DNA from: Sphingomonas endophytica
GTDB taxonomy: Bacteria; Pseudomonadota; Alphaproteobacteria; Sphingomonadales; Sphingomonadaceae
DNA: 46,847 nt
Assembly (NCBI RefSeq): GCF_001476895.1
Contig: NZ_LDTB01000056.1
Span: 1 to 46,847, forward strand
Reading direction: 5' to 3'
Numbering within the stretch: position 1 is the stretch's first letter; each line of letters opens with the position of its first letter. The position numbers and the translations under genes were made by a program. This document shows positions 1 through 8,594 of the stretch, one piece after another. The notes beneath the pieces were generated by a model. The model was not told where the DNA came from. It did no database searches and worked only from the letters and a program-made list of their open reading frames with translations.

Positions 1-413
1 ATCCCGAACCGCTCGCGCAGCATGATGAAGCGATCGTCGTCGCGGTTCAGCCCCACCCGCGCCCGCCCGCCCTCGATCAGCGCGTCGCGGATCGCGCGCG
101 CGATCTTCAGCGTCACGTCCTTCTCGCGCAGTCCGGTCGCGGGGTTGATCGCGCCCGGATCGTTACCGCCATGCCCGGCATCGATCACCACCAGCGGTCG
201 CCCCGCCGGCCCCGCGATCCGGGGCAGGCGCACCCCGCGCGCAGGGGGTGGCACCGGCACCGTCACCTTGCGCGGCGGCGCATCCCCGCGCGACTTCCAC
301 GGCAGAAAGTCAAGCTGCGGCCCGACCGCCCCGGCTGCCGTCGCGATCGTCAGCGTCAGGCCGATCGCCAGCGCGGCGCATCGTGCGCGTCGTGTCGTTC
401 CTCGTGCCCCCAT
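1..413 (-). CDS. N-acetylmuramoyl-L-alanine amidase (Amidase_3), 3' part cut by window edge
   Basis: This is the N-terminal 137 residues of a zinc amidase that cleaves the amide bond between N-acetylmuramic acid and the stem peptide of peptidoglycan in the periplasm. The ATG at 413-411 follows an AGGAG ribosome site at 420-416. A signal peptide (about residues 1-30, Arg-rich then LAIGLTLTIATAAGA) precedes a proline-rich linker. The catalytic fold begins at VVIDAGHGGNDPGA, giving zinc ligand His81, and continues with GLREKDV, giving ligand Glu97. This layout is typical of AmiC-type Amidase_3 proteins. The gene runs off the left edge, so the second zinc His and catalytic Glu are not visible. 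It is transcribed divergently from rne, an arrangement known from other alphaproteobacteria. The family is clear; the exact paralogue is not. Confidence 0.88.
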   Translation of the reverse strand, partial: MGARGTTRRARCAALAIGLTLTIATAAGAVGPQLDFLPWKSRGDAPPRKVTVPVPPPARGVRLPRIAGPAGRPLVVIDAGHGGNDPGAINPATGLREKDVTLKIARAIRDALIEGGRARVGLNRDDDRFIMLRERFG

Positions 414-852
414 CGCTCCTTCCCGCGTGCGTTATGTTCGTGCGTCGTGGCGTTAGCGTGCGTTGCGTGTGCGGGTGGTTAACGACATTCGACAAGAAAA
501 ACGAGCCTGTTGAAGAGCGGGCAATGCAATGCTACGTCACGCGATGACCGGAATGTTGCGCGAAGGTCGCGCGACGCAGCTCCGGTGCCACTGCCCGACC
601 GGCGACATGCCGGCTCCGGGGTCATCAGGTTGACGCTCGCAATGCCGCATTCCGCCCGATCGCTGTTCCGCCCGGCTCGTGCCGGCGGCGGCACGATCGC
701 GGTCGGCCAGTCCCGCTCGGTGGAGCGGGCGGCATCGCGAACCGCAGCAGACATCATCATCATCCGCGCCGCCGACCCCATCGGGCGGTCGGCCGCGCCT
801 TATCATCGCGCCCCTTCCCCACTGGCGGAGGGCGGCGCGCGGAGAGTTTTCA
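414..852. other. 439-bp intergenic region: divergent promoters and long rne leader
   Basis: No protein-coding gene is supported here. Several short open frames cross it on both strands, but none has a ribosome site or recognisable composition. The stretch must hold the promoters of the leftward amidase and rightward rne. If the candidate promoter at 510-537 is right, the rne 5' leader is about 310 nt. Long leaders used for autoregulation are known for RNase E genes in other bacteria, but whether this one works that way is inference. Confidence 0.5.
510..537 (+). promoter_or_regulatory. Candidate housekeeping promoter for rne
   Basis: TTGAAG (510-515), a 16-nt spacer and CTACGT (532-537) resemble the -35/-10 layout of sphingomonad sigma-70 promoters. 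It is the best match in the intergenic region but only moderately close to consensus. Confidence 0.28.
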
Positions 853-3519
853 ATGACCACGCGTATGCTGATCGACGCACGCCACCGGGAAGAAACCCGC
901 GTGGCCGTCGTCAAGGGTAACCGGATCGAGGAATTCGATTTCGAAAGTGCCGAGCGCAAGCAGCTCAAGGGCAACATCTATCTCGCCAAGGTGACGCGCG
1001 TCGAGCCGTCGCTGCAGGCCGCGTTCGTCGATTACGGCGGCAATCGCCACGGCTTCCTGGCGTTCAGCGAAATCCACCCGGATTATTACCAGATCCCCAA
1101 GGAGGATCGCGACGCGCTGCTGCGTGAAGAGGCAGAGCACGCCGCCGAGGAGGCCGCGCTGCGTGCCGAGCAGGACGCGCTCGATGACGGCGATTTCGAC
1201 GACGACGCCGATCACGACGACGACCATCATGACGATGGCGAGCATGACGAGACTGCCGAGGGCGACGCCCCCGCGCCACGCCGTGGCCGGTCGGGCGGCA
1301 ACGACGATCAGGTCGAGGCGCTGCGCCAGCGCCGCATGAACCTGCGCCGTCGCTACAAGATCCAGGACGTCATCCATCGCCGCCAGGTGCTGCTGGTGCA
1401 GGTCGTCAAGGAAGAGCGCGGCAACAAGGGCGCCGCGCTGACGACCTATCTGTCGCTGGCGGGCCGTTACTGCGTGCTGATGCCCAACACGTCGCACGGC
1501 GGCGGGATCAGCCGGAAGATCAGCAACGCCGCCGATCGCAAGCGGCTGAAGACGATCATGGCCGATCTCCAGCTTCCGGCGTCGATGGGCTGCATCGTCC
1601 GCACCGCGGGGCTTCAGCGCACCAAGACCGAGATCAAGCGCGATTTCGACTATCTCGCCCGCCTGTGGGACGAGATACGCGAAAAGACGCTGACGTCGAG
1701 CGCGCCGGCGCTGGTCTATGGCGACAGCGACCTGATGAAGCGCGCGATCCGCGACATCTACAACAAGGACATCGACGAAGTCATCGTCGAGGGCGACGAC
1801 GGCTATCGCCAGGCGCGCGAATTCATGCGGCTGCTGATGCCGACGCACGCCAAGAAGGTGAAGCATTACAGCGACCCGGTGCCGCTGTACCAGCGCGCGG
1901 GCGTCGAGGATCAGCTTGCCGCGATGTACCACCCGGTCGTCCAGCTGAAGTCGGGCGGCTATCTGGTCATCAACCCGACCGAGGCGCTGGTGTCGATCGA
2001 CATCAACTCGGGACGCTCGACCCGCGAGCACAATATCGAGCAGACCGCCACCGCGACCAATCTGGAAGCGGCGCAGGAAATCGCGCGTCAGCTCCGGCTT
2101 CGCGACATGGCGGGTCTGGTCGTCATCGACTTCATCGACATGGATAACGGATCGAACGTCCGTAAGGTCGAGAAGGCGATGAAGGAGGCGCTGAAGAACG
2201 ATCGCGCGCGCATCCAGGTCGGCCGTATCTCGGGCTTTGGCCTGATGGAGATGAGCCGCCAGCGACTGCGCACCGGCGTTCTCGAGGCATCGACCCGCCC
2301 GTGCCCGCATTGCGAGGGCACCGGCTTCGTCCGCACCGCCTCGTCGTCGGGCCTGTCGGCGCTGCGGCTGCTGGAGGATGAGGCGGCGCGCGGTCGCGGC
2401 TCGATCCTGACGCTCCGGTGCAGCAACGAGGCGGCGGTGTACGTCCTTAACCGCAAGCGGTCGGACATCGCCGAGATCGAGGACCGCTACGGCGTGACCG
2501 TCGAGATCATCCCGGACGGCGAAGAGGAAGGCGCGCGCATGTCGGTCGAGGCATCCGGCCCGCCGCCCGCGCATCCGCCGAAGTTCTCGCGCCCGATCGT
2601 CGAGGACGATCTCGACGACCTGGTCGAGGACGAGGTCGACGAGGAAGAGGAAGAGCTGAAGGAAGAGGAGGAGACCGTCGAGGCGGCTCCGGCTTCCGAG
2701 GGCGAAGGCGGGCGCAACGGGCGGCGCCGGCGTCGTCGTCGCGGCCGTCGCGGTCGCGATCGTGTCGAGGGCGGTGAGGCCGAGACGGGTGCCGAAGACG
2801 CCGTTGCCGCCGAGGCGGACGAGGACGAGCCGGTCGAGACGACTTTCGGGGGAGAGGGTGACGCCGGCGACAGCGAGGACGCCGAGCGCGAGGGCGGCCG
2901 TCGTCGTCGTCGCGGTCGTCGCGGTCGTCGTCGCGAGGGCGATCGGGCTGCTGCCGATGGAGCCGTGACCGAGAGCGCCGTCGAGGAGGCCCCCGCCGCT
3001 GCCGAGGCAGAGGTGGAAGCGGACGTCGAGGCCGAACCGGCCGTGGCGGAGGAGCCGGTCGCGGAAGAGGCTGCCCCGAAGACGCGTCGGCGCCCGCGGG
3101 CGCGCGTCGCCGCCGAACAGGCACCGGCCCCGGCCCGCAAGCGCGGTCGCGCGGCTGCCGCCGCGACCCCGGTCGTCGAGGAAGCGCCCACGCCGGTCGA
3201 ACCGGCTGCGGAGGAGGCGCCGGCCAAGCCGAAGCGCACGCGTCGCAAGAAGGCGGACGCGACGGTGGCCGAGGCTGCCGACGCCGCTCCGGTCGCCGAT
3301 GCGCTCCCCGCGCCCGTCGCGGAGGAAGCGCCGGCCAAGCCGAAGCGGACCCGCAAGAAGAAGGTCGCCGAGCCGGTCGCGGACGCCGCGGCCGCCGCGG
3401 CCGCCGCGCCGGAGACGGCCGCCGAGGAGGCGCCGGAAGCTCCGGTCGCGACCGGGGCGACCGACGACGCCGCCGCGCAGCCGCGTCGCGGCTGGTGGCA
3501 GCGCACCTTCGGCGCGTGA
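853..3519 (+). CDS. rne: Ribonuclease E/G, RNase E type
   Basis: This endoribonuclease initiates mRNA decay and processes rRNA and tRNA precursors; it normally scaffolds the degradosome at the inner membrane. The start at 853 (MTTRMLIDARHREETRV) is chosen for the GGAGAG ribosome site at 841-846 and the family-typical N-terminus. It gives 888 residues. The S1 domain begins near residue 38 and is interrupted by a charged insertion (about 84-165) with a run rich in Asp and His (about 111-132). The RNase E core follows, with Mg-binding aspartates in VSIDINSG (Asp383) and VVIDFIDM (Asp426), and the zinc-link CPHC at 484-487. From about residue 555 the protein is low-complexity: acidic blocks, two Arg-rich RNA-binding patches and repeated EEAPAKPKRTR segments. 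This disordered tail is expected to bind partners and RNA. Confidence 0.96.
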   Translation: MTTRMLIDARHREETRVAVVKGNRIEEFDFESAERKQLKGNIYLAKVTRVEPSLQAAFVDYGGNRHGFLAFSEIHPDYYQIPKEDRDALLREEAEHAAEEAALRAEQDALDDGDFDDDADHDDDHHDDGEHDETAEGDAPAPRRGRSGGNDDQVEALRQRRMNLRRRYKIQDVIHRRQVLLVQVVKEERGNKGAALTTYLSLAGRYCVLMPNTSHGGGISRKISNAADRKRLKTIMADLQLPASMGCIVRTAGLQRTKTEIKRDFDYLARLWDEIREKTLTSSAPALVYGDSDLMKRAIRDIYNKDIDEVIVEGDDGYRQAREFMRLLMPTHAKKVKHYSDPVPLYQRAGVEDQLAAMYHPVVQLKSGGYLVINPTEALVSIDINSGRSTREHNIEQTATATNLEAAQEIARQLRLRDMAGLVVIDFIDMDNGSNVRKVEKAMKEALKNDRARIQVGRISGFGLMEMSRQRLRTGVLEASTRPCPHCEGTGFVRTASSSGLSALRLLEDEAARGRGSILTLRCSNEAAVYVLNRKRSDIAEIEDRYGVTVEIIPDGEEEGARMSVEASGPPPAHPPKFSRPIVEDDLDDLVEDEVDEEEEELKEEEETVEAAPASEGEGGRNGRRRRRRRGRRGRDRVEGGEAETGAEDAVAAEADEDEPVETTFGGEGDAGDSEDAEREGGRRRRRGRRGRRREGDRAAADGAVTESAVEEAPAAAEAEVEADVEAEPAVAEEPVAEEAAPKTRRRPRARVAAEQAPAPARKRGRAAAAATPVVEEAPTPVEPAAEEAPAKPKRTRRKKADATVAEAADAAPVADALPAPVAEEAPAKPKRTRKKKVAEPVADAAAAAAAAPETAAEEAPEAPVATGATDDAAAQPRRGWWQRTFGA

Positions 3520-3526
3520 CGCGCAC

Positions 3527-3575
3527 GGCCGGGCCTTCAGCGGCGGTTCAGCGGAACCGGCGCACAGGCCCGGCC
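3527..3575 (+). terminator. Nested hairpin after rne
   Basis: A 10-bp perfect stem (GGCCGGGCCT at 3527-3536 with AGGCCCGGCC at 3566-3575) encloses a second hairpin (CGGTTC/GAACCG, 3544-3559). There is no T-run, so it may be a weak intrinsic terminator or a 3'-end protecting structure for the rne mRNA. Confidence 0.45.
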
Positions 3576-3610
3576 GATGCCGGTATTCCTCCTCATGATC
3601 CGGCGGCGCG

Positions 3611-4969
3611 ATGCGTAGGCTGAACCGCATCGTCGCCGCCGTCACGGGCGCGATCCTGCTGATCGCGCAACCCGCCCAGGCGCAGTCGTTGCTGCGCGAT
3701 GCCGAAACCGAGGCATTGCTCCACGACATGTCGGCGCCGCTGGTGACGGCGGCGGGACTGCGCCCGACCGACGTGTCGTTCGCGCTGGTCAACGACGATT
3801 CGATCAACGCGTTCGTCGCGGGGGGCCAGACCGTCTATATCCACACCGGACTGCTCCAGCAGGCCGACAGCGCCAATCAGGTGCAAGGCGTGATCGCGCA
3901 CGAGTTGGGGCATATCGCCGATGGCCATGTCATTACCGGCGCGCAGGCGCAAAAGCCGGCGATGGGCGTCTACCTGCTGTCGATGGTCCTCGGGCTGGCG
4001 GCGATGGCGGCGGGCGGCGGAGAGGCCGGCGCCGGCATCCTCGCGGCCGGACAGCAGGTGGCGATGGGCAAGTTCCTCGCCTTCAGCCGCGTGCAGGAGG
4101 CGACGGCCGACGCCTCGGCGGTCCGCTATCTCGACACCGCCGGGATCACCGGCAAGGGGATGCTGGAGTTCTTCAAGAAGCTGCAACAGCAGGAATATCG
4201 CTATGGCACGAAGAACATCGACCCCTTCATGCAATCGCACCCGCTGTCGGGCACCCGCGTCCAGACGCTGACCGCCGATGTCCAGGCATCGAAGGCGTGG
4301 AACAAGCCCGCCGATCCGCGCTTGCAGGAGCGTTTCCTGCGTGTCCGCGCCAAGCTCGACGGCTATCTGATGCCGCCGCCGCAGGCATTGCAGAAGTATC
4401 CCGACAGCGACCAGTCGCTCTATGCGCATTACGCGCGCGCTTATGCCTATCACCGCGCCGGCTATCCGGAGAAAGCGGATGCCGAGGCCGAGGCGCTGGT
4501 CGCCAGCGAGCCGAACGATCCGTATTTTCAGGAGATCATGGGCCAGATCCTGCTGGAAGCGGGCAAGCCGAAGCTGGCGCTTGCGCCGCTGAAGCGCGCC
4601 ACCGAGGGCTCGCGCTCCAACCCGCTGATCGCCACCACCTATGGCCATGCGCTGATCGCGACCGAGGATCCGAAAAACTACGACGAGGCCAAGCGTGTGC
4701 TGCGCACCGCCGTGGCAAGGGACGACGAGAATCCGTTCGCGTGGTTCCAGCTCGGCACCGTCTATGAACTGACCGGCGACGAGGCGCGCGCCGCGCTCGC
4801 CAGTGCGGAGCGCGCCAGCATGATGGGCGACGACCGCACCGCCGTCGACCGCGCACGCTATGCGATGGCCGGCATCCCCAAGAACACGCCCGACTGGATC
4901 CGCGCACAGGATATCGCGATGACCGCCCAGAACGAGGTCGACAAGAACGGAAAGAAGAGACGGCGTTGA
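3611..4969 (+). CDS. M48 family periplasmic metalloprotease with TPR repeats (BepA-like)
   Basis: A 452-residue exported zinc protease resembling BepA/YfgC, which degrades or assists misfolded outer-membrane proteins such as the LptD assembly. A signal peptide (residues 1-24, cleavage after AQPAQA) precedes the M48 domain. The HELGH zinc motif is at 97-101, and the third ligand is Glu163 in QEATADASA. A hydrophobic Gly/Ala-rich segment lies near residues 122-145. The C-terminal half (about 265-430) has helix-turn-helix TPR-like units (ALYAHYARAYAYHRAGY, PYFQEIMGQILLEAGKP, AWFQLGTVYELTGD). The stop codon overlaps the next gene (TTGA), so the two are probably translationally coupled. The pair looks like an envelope protein quality-control unit. 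Confidence 0.9.
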   Translation: MRRLNRIVAAVTGAILLIAQPAQAQSLLRDAETEALLHDMSAPLVTAAGLRPTDVSFALVNDDSINAFVAGGQTVYIHTGLLQQADSANQVQGVIAHELGHIADGHVITGAQAQKPAMGVYLLSMVLGLAAMAAGGGEAGAGILAAGQQVAMGKFLAFSRVQEATADASAVRYLDTAGITGKGMLEFFKKLQQQEYRYGTKNIDPFMQSHPLSGTRVQTLTADVQASKAWNKPADPRLQERFLRVRAKLDGYLMPPPQALQKYPDSDQSLYAHYARAYAYHRAGYPEKADAEAEALVASEPNDPYFQEIMGQILLEAGKPKLALAPLKRATEGSRSNPLIATTYGHALIATEDPKNYDEAKRVLRTAVARDDENPFAWFQLGTVYELTGDEARAALASAERASMMGDDRTAVDRARYAMAGIPKNTPDWIRAQDIAMTAQNEVDKNGKKRRR

Positions 4970-5673
4970 ACCGGTTGATGGTGTTGGGGCTGGTCGCGAT
5001 CGGCCTGTTGTTCGGGGCCGGCGGCATGTGGTTGGCGGATCGTGCCGCACCGGGGGCGATGGACGAGGCGCGGGTCGGGCGGATCGTGCGCGACTATGTG
5101 CTCGCGCATCCCGACCTGATCCCCGAAGCAATTGAAAAACTGCAACAGCGGGAGTCCGGCAAGGCGGTCGCCGCCAATCGCGGCAAGATCGAGGAGCCGT
5201 ACGGCAATGCCTGGATCGGCAATCCGAAGGGCGATGTGACGCTGGTCGAATATTACGACTATAATTGCGGCTTCTGCCGCGCCAGCCTGCCGACGATCGA
5301 GAAGCTGGTCGCCGCCGACAAGAACCTGCGGGTCGTGTTCAAGGAACTGCCGGTGCTGGCCGACAGCAGCCGCACCGCCGCCCGCGCCTCGCTGACTGCC
5401 GCCGCACAGGGCAGGTTCAAGGCGTTCCATGACGCGCTCTACGCCGCCGGCCCGGTCAGCGACGCGACGATCGCGCAGGCGGCGCGCGCCAGCGGCGTCG
5501 ATCTGGCGAAGGCGCCCGCCGATATCGATGCGGTGATCCGCGACAATCTCGAAACCGCCGCGAAGCTGGGCGTGACCGGCACCCCGGCGTGGGTGGTCGG
5601 CGATCAGCTGCTGTCCGGCGCACTCCCGCTTGATCGCCTGCAGGAGGCGGTGGCGAAGGCGCGGGCGTCGTGA
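4966..5673 (+). CDS. DsbA-family thiol:disulfide oxidoreductase, membrane-anchored
   Basis: A 235-residue thioredoxin-fold protein facing the periplasm. An N-terminal hydrophobic segment (LMVLGLVAIGLLFGAGG) acts as anchor or signal. A DsbA N-terminal helical extension (EARVGRIVRDYVLAHPDLI) follows. The redox motif CGFC is at 101-104 and the cis-proline is in GVTGTPAW near residue 205. I chose the TTG at 4966 because AAGAAGAG (4952-4959) sits at good ribosome-site spacing and the codon overlaps the upstream stop; an ATG at 4978 is the alternative. The position behind an M48-TPR protease suggests joint work on envelope protein folding. A short imperfect hairpin covers the stop codon (5672-5695) and may help end transcription toward the convergent neighbour. 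Confidence 0.88.
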   Translation: MNRLMVLGLVAIGLLFGAGGMWLADRAAPGAMDEARVGRIVRDYVLAHPDLIPEAIEKLQQRESGKAVAANRGKIEEPYGNAWIGNPKGDVTLVEYYDYNCGFCRASLPTIEKLVAADKNLRVVFKELPVLADSSRTAARASLTAAAQGRFKAFHDALYAAGPVSDATIAQAARASGVDLAKAPADIDAVIRDNLETAAKLGVTGTPAWVVGDQLLSGALPLDRLQEAVAKARAS

Positions 5674-5693
5674 GGTCGATCTAACCGATCGCC

Positions 5694-6707
5694 TCAGTTC
5701 CCCTGCCCCAGTCGCCAGCGCAGCATCCGCACGAACGGCTCGGGGTCGTCGAGCCGGAACGCAACGCGCTCGACGGCCGGCTTGCGGCGCAGCAGCGAAG
5801 CGCGCGATAGCGGCTGGTGGAGCCGCAGCATCACGTTCGGCCATGCCAGCAGCGCCGCATTCAGCGTCGTAGTCGCCCGCACCTCCTCCCCGCGCACATC
5901 GCCGTCCACCCCGGCGATCGCCTCCAGCGGCACCAGGCGGTCGATCAGGAACCCGGCGCGCACCCGCACGCCGTCCGGGGTCAACAGGATCGGGCGGAAG
6001 CGGAACGACTTGATGAAGCCCAGCAGGTAGACGAAGCCAAGGTCGCTCAGCACGAACATCACGATCGCGCCCGTCCGGCTCCAGTGACTCAGCAGCAGGT
6101 GGTAGACCGTCATCTCGATCACCGACAGGATCAGCAGCGCCGCGCACATCGGCGCGAGATGGCGGTGATAGGCGAAGGCGCGCGCCTCCGCCGGCACGTC
6201 CCCCGCCCCGCCCCAGCGGAACAACGCCATGTGCAGCACCGTCAACTCCGCCGTCGCCAATCGCAGCAGCGCGGGCGGCAGCAGCGTCGCGGCGATCCGC
6301 TCCCATCGCTCGCGCAGACCGGCCATGGGCGCACGCCAGACGCGTCCCGCCTGCCGCGCCGCGACACCGACATGCGCCAGCACCAGCCCCGCCATGCCCA
6401 CGATGAGCCACGGCATCGCCAGCAACGCGGCGCGCAGCGGCGGCGGACTGCTGACCGCGACCGTCAGGCTCGCCCCCGCCAGCACCCCCAGCACCGGCCG
6501 CCACCCGGGTTTCCCGGACGCCCGGGCGAGCAACGCCAGCATCGTCGTGTCGGCGACGATCCAGAGGAACAGCAGCAGCGCCGCCAACGGATAGGCGGCG
6601 GCGAGCGACGTGCGCGCGGCCATCGCGGCCGATCCGACCACGACGACCGGCAAAATCGCCGTCGCCGCCCCCTGGCCCGATCCGAGCCTCGCCGCCCGCT
6701 CCGTCAT
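5694..6707 (-). CDS. Uncharacterised polytopic membrane protein with soluble C-terminal domain
   Basis: I do not recognise a family for this 337-residue protein. The N-terminal two-thirds has about six hydrophobic segments in two blocks (roughly 20-130 and 185-255), separated by a basic amphipathic stretch (AGLRERWERIAATLL). From about residue 265 it becomes a soluble domain rich in beta-type segments (TPDGVRVRAGFLIDRLVPLEAIAGV, then VMLRLHQPL). That pattern resembles bacterial PH-like domains following membrane anchors; this is inference only. A strong GGGAGG ribosome site precedes the ATG at 6707. The start overlaps the stop of a possible 38-codon ORF. It is divergent from the ABC exporter operon and convergent with the DsbA-like gene. 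Confidence 0.75.
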   Translation of the reverse strand: MTERAARLGSGQGAATAILPVVVVGSAAMAARTSLAAAYPLAALLLFLWIVADTTMLALLARASGKPGWRPVLGVLAGASLTVAVSSPPPLRAALLAMPWLIVGMAGLVLAHVGVAARQAGRVWRAPMAGLRERWERIAATLLPPALLRLATAELTVLHMALFRWGGAGDVPAEARAFAYHRHLAPMCAALLILSVIEMTVYHLLLSHWSRTGAIVMFVLSDLGFVYLLGFIKSFRFRPILLTPDGVRVRAGFLIDRLVPLEAIAGVDGDVRGEEVRATTTLNAALLAWPNVMLRLHQPLSRASLLRRKPAVERVAFRLDDPEPFVRMLRWRLGQGN

Positions 6708-6820
6708 TCCGATCCTCCCGCTTCCGGTCCCGCCATCTTTTCATAGACTTTCGTGCGCCCGACCGCCATCGCCGCATCGATCCGGTCACGGAACCACGCG
6801 CGCGCCGCAACGTAGCGCAT
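6704..6820 (-). CDS. Possible 38-residue ORF coupled to the downstream membrane protein
   Basis: An open frame from ATG 6820 reads [18 protein letters not shown] then [20 protein letters not shown], and ends in a TGA that overlaps the ATG of the downstream membrane gene (ATGA, 6707-6704). The composition looks protein-like and the overlap is typical of coupled genes. There is no ribosome site before ATG 6820, however, and an internal ATG exists at 6769. The start also lies only 22 bp from the divergent ABC gene. It could equally be a non-coding leader of the membrane-protein gene. Confidence 0.33.
   Translation of the reverse strand: MRYVAARAWFRDRIDAAMAVGRTKVYEKMAGPEAGGSE
6790..6814 (+). promoter_or_regulatory. 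EcfG-like promoter, one mismatch, before the ABC exporter
   Basis: GGAAC (6790-6794), 16 nt, then CGTA (6811-6814) matches the alphaproteobacterial general stress sigma factor consensus GGAAC-N16/17-CGTT except for the last base. Predicted transcription would begin near 6820, about 22 nt before the ABC ATPase start. It is a weaker candidate than the sites at 10207 and 26830. Confidence 0.3.
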
Positions 6821-6842
6821 GACAGCATGTGAAGGGGGGCGA

Positions 6843-7772
6843 ATGCCGGAACCGATCCTGACCGTCGCGGGTGTGTCAAAGACCTACAGGAATGGTCCGA
6901 CCGCGCTCGGCACCGTCGATCTGACCGTCAATCGGGGCGAGATCTTCGCCCTGCTCGGTCCGAACGGGGCGGGAAAGACCACCCTGATCAGCATCATCTG
7001 CGGCATTGTCACCCCCTCCTCAGGCTCGGTGACGGTGGCCGGGCACGACGTGGTGCGCGATTACAAGGCGGCACGCCGCGCGATCGGGCTGGTGCCGCAG
7101 GAACTGGCGACCGACCAGTTCGAAACGGTGCTGGCCACGGTCACCTTCTCACGGCGGCTGTTCGGACGCTCGGGCCATTCCGTCTATATCGAACAGGTGC
7201 TGCGCGACCTGTCGCTCTGGGATAAGCGCCACGCCCGGATCAAGGATCTGTCGGGCGGGATGAAGCGCCGCGTGCTGATCGCCAAGGCGCTGGCGCACGA
7301 ACCCGATATCCTGTTCCTGGACGAACCGACCGCCGGGGTCGACGTCGCGCTGCGCCGCGACATGTGGAAGCTGGTGCATCGTCTGCGCGCCGACGGCGCG
7401 ACAATCATCCTGACCACGCATTACATCGAGGAAGCCGAGGAAATGGCCGATCGGGTCGGGGTCATCACCGGCGGCAAGCTGCTGCTGGTCGAGGAGAAGA
7501 ACGCGCTGATGGCCAAGCTCGGCAAGCGACAGATGGACCTGACACTGGTCGAGCCGCTGGACGCGGTGCCGCCCGCGCTGTCGGACTGGCCGCTGACGCT
7601 GGAGAACGAGGGCCACACGCTGCGCTACGTGTTCGATGCCAAGGCGGAGGACACCGGCATCCCGCGGCTGCTGGAGCGGCTGGCGCAGGAACAGATCGCG
7701 TTCCGGGATCTGGAGACGCGCAAGTCGAGCCTTGAAGACATTTTCGTCGATCTGGTCGGGGAACGCGCATGA
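6843..7772 (+). CDS. ABC transporter ATP-binding protein (YadG/ABC-2 export type)
   Basis: A 309-residue ATPase that would power the membrane subunit encoded next. Motifs are complete: Walker A GPNGAGKT (39-46), Q-loop in GLVPQE, signature LSGGM (about 143), Walker B ILFLDEP (about 160-167) and the H-loop in [14 protein letters not shown]-terminal extension of about 90 residues is usual in ABC-2 exporters. The start at 6843 follows a strong AAGGGGGG ribosome site (6831-6838 region); an in-frame ATG at 6819 lacks one. The overlap ATGA with the permease indicates tight coupling. The sequence is closest in style to E. coli YadG, whose substrate is unknown. Confidence 0.93.
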   Translation: MPEPILTVAGVSKTYRNGPTALGTVDLTVNRGEIFALLGPNGAGKTTLISIICGIVTPSSGSVTVAGHDVVRDYKAARRAIGLVPQELATDQFETVLATVTFSRRLFGRSGHSVYIEQVLRDLSLWDKRHARIKDLSGGMKRRVLIAKALAHEPDILFLDEPTAGVDVALRRDMWKLVHRLRADGATIILTTHYIEEAEEMADRVGVITGGKLLLVEEKNALMAKLGKRQMDLTLVEPLDAVPPALSDWPLTLENEGHTLRYVFDAKAEDTGIPRLLERLAQEQIAFRDLETRKSSLEDIFVDLVGERA

Positions 7773-8530
7773 ACCTGCATGGCATCTGGGCGCTGTACCG
7801 GTTCGAGATGGCGCGGTTCGGGCGGACGATCTGGACCAGCCTCGCGACGCCCGTCATCACCACCACGCTCTATTTCATCGTGTTCGGCGCGGCGATCGGG
7901 TCGCAGATGCGCGGCGTCGACGGGGTCAGTTACGGCGCATTCATCGTGCCGGGGCTGATGCTGCTGACGATCTTTTCCGAAAGCATCTTCAACGCCAGCC
8001 TGGGCATCTACATGCCCAAGTTCACGGGCACGATCTACGAGCTGCTCTCCGCCCCGCTGTCGGCGGTGGAGACGGTGCTGGGCTATGTCGGCGCGGCGGC
8101 GACCAAGTCGATGGTGATCGGGTTCGTGATCTTCCTGACCGCGCATCTGTTCGTCGACCTGCACATCGCGCATCCGGTGGCGATGGTGCTGTACCTGCTG
8201 CTGGTCGCGGCCAGCTTCTCGCTGTTCGGCTTCTGCCTGGGCATCTGGGCGAACGGGTTCGAGCAATTGCAGATCATCCCGCTGCTGGTCGTCACACCGC
8301 TGACCTTCCTTGGCGGCGCCTTCTACTCGATCGACGTGCTGCCCGAACCGTGGCGGACGGTGACGCTGTTCAACCCGATCGCGTACCTCATCAACGGCTT
8401 CCGCTGGACGTTCTTCGGGGTGAGCGACGTGTCGTTCGGCCTGTGCATCGCCGTGACCGCCGGGTTTGCGGCGCTGTGCCTCGCGGCGGTGGTGACGATC
8501 TTCCGCACCGGCTGGCGCCTGAAGAGCTGA
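7769..8530 (+). CDS. ABC-2 type transporter permease (YadH-like)
   Basis: A 253-residue integral membrane protein with about six transmembrane segments and the ABC-2 signature region (FWxxG-like [20 protein letters not shown], followed by [14 protein letters not shown]). It pairs with the ATPase just upstream, whose stop codon its start codon overlaps. Together they form a minimal exporter, two copies of each subunit being expected. The substrate cannot be told from sequence. E. coli YadGH is the closest type by motif style. Confidence 0.92.
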   Translation: MNLHGIWALYRFEMARFGRTIWTSLATPVITTTLYFIVFGAAIGSQMRGVDGVSYGAFIVPGLMLLTIFSESIFNASLGIYMPKFTGTIYELLSAPLSAVETVLGYVGAAATKSMVIGFVIFLTAHLFVDLHIAHPVAMVLYLLLVAASFSLFGFCLGIWANGFEQLQIIPLLVVTPLTFLGGAFYSIDVLPEPWRTVTLFNPIAYLINGFRWTFFGVSDVSFGLCIAVTAGFAALCLAAVVTIFRTGWRLKS

Positions 8531-8594
8531 TCCGCTTGCCTGACGGGCGGCGGCCCGCCATGCGGAAGCCCTCTCCCGCCCCGGACAACGACCG

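Noticed and set aside
850..3807. 985-codon open frame opposite rne
   Set aside because: Antisense shadow of the real RNase E gene, with low-complexity Arg/Leu composition.
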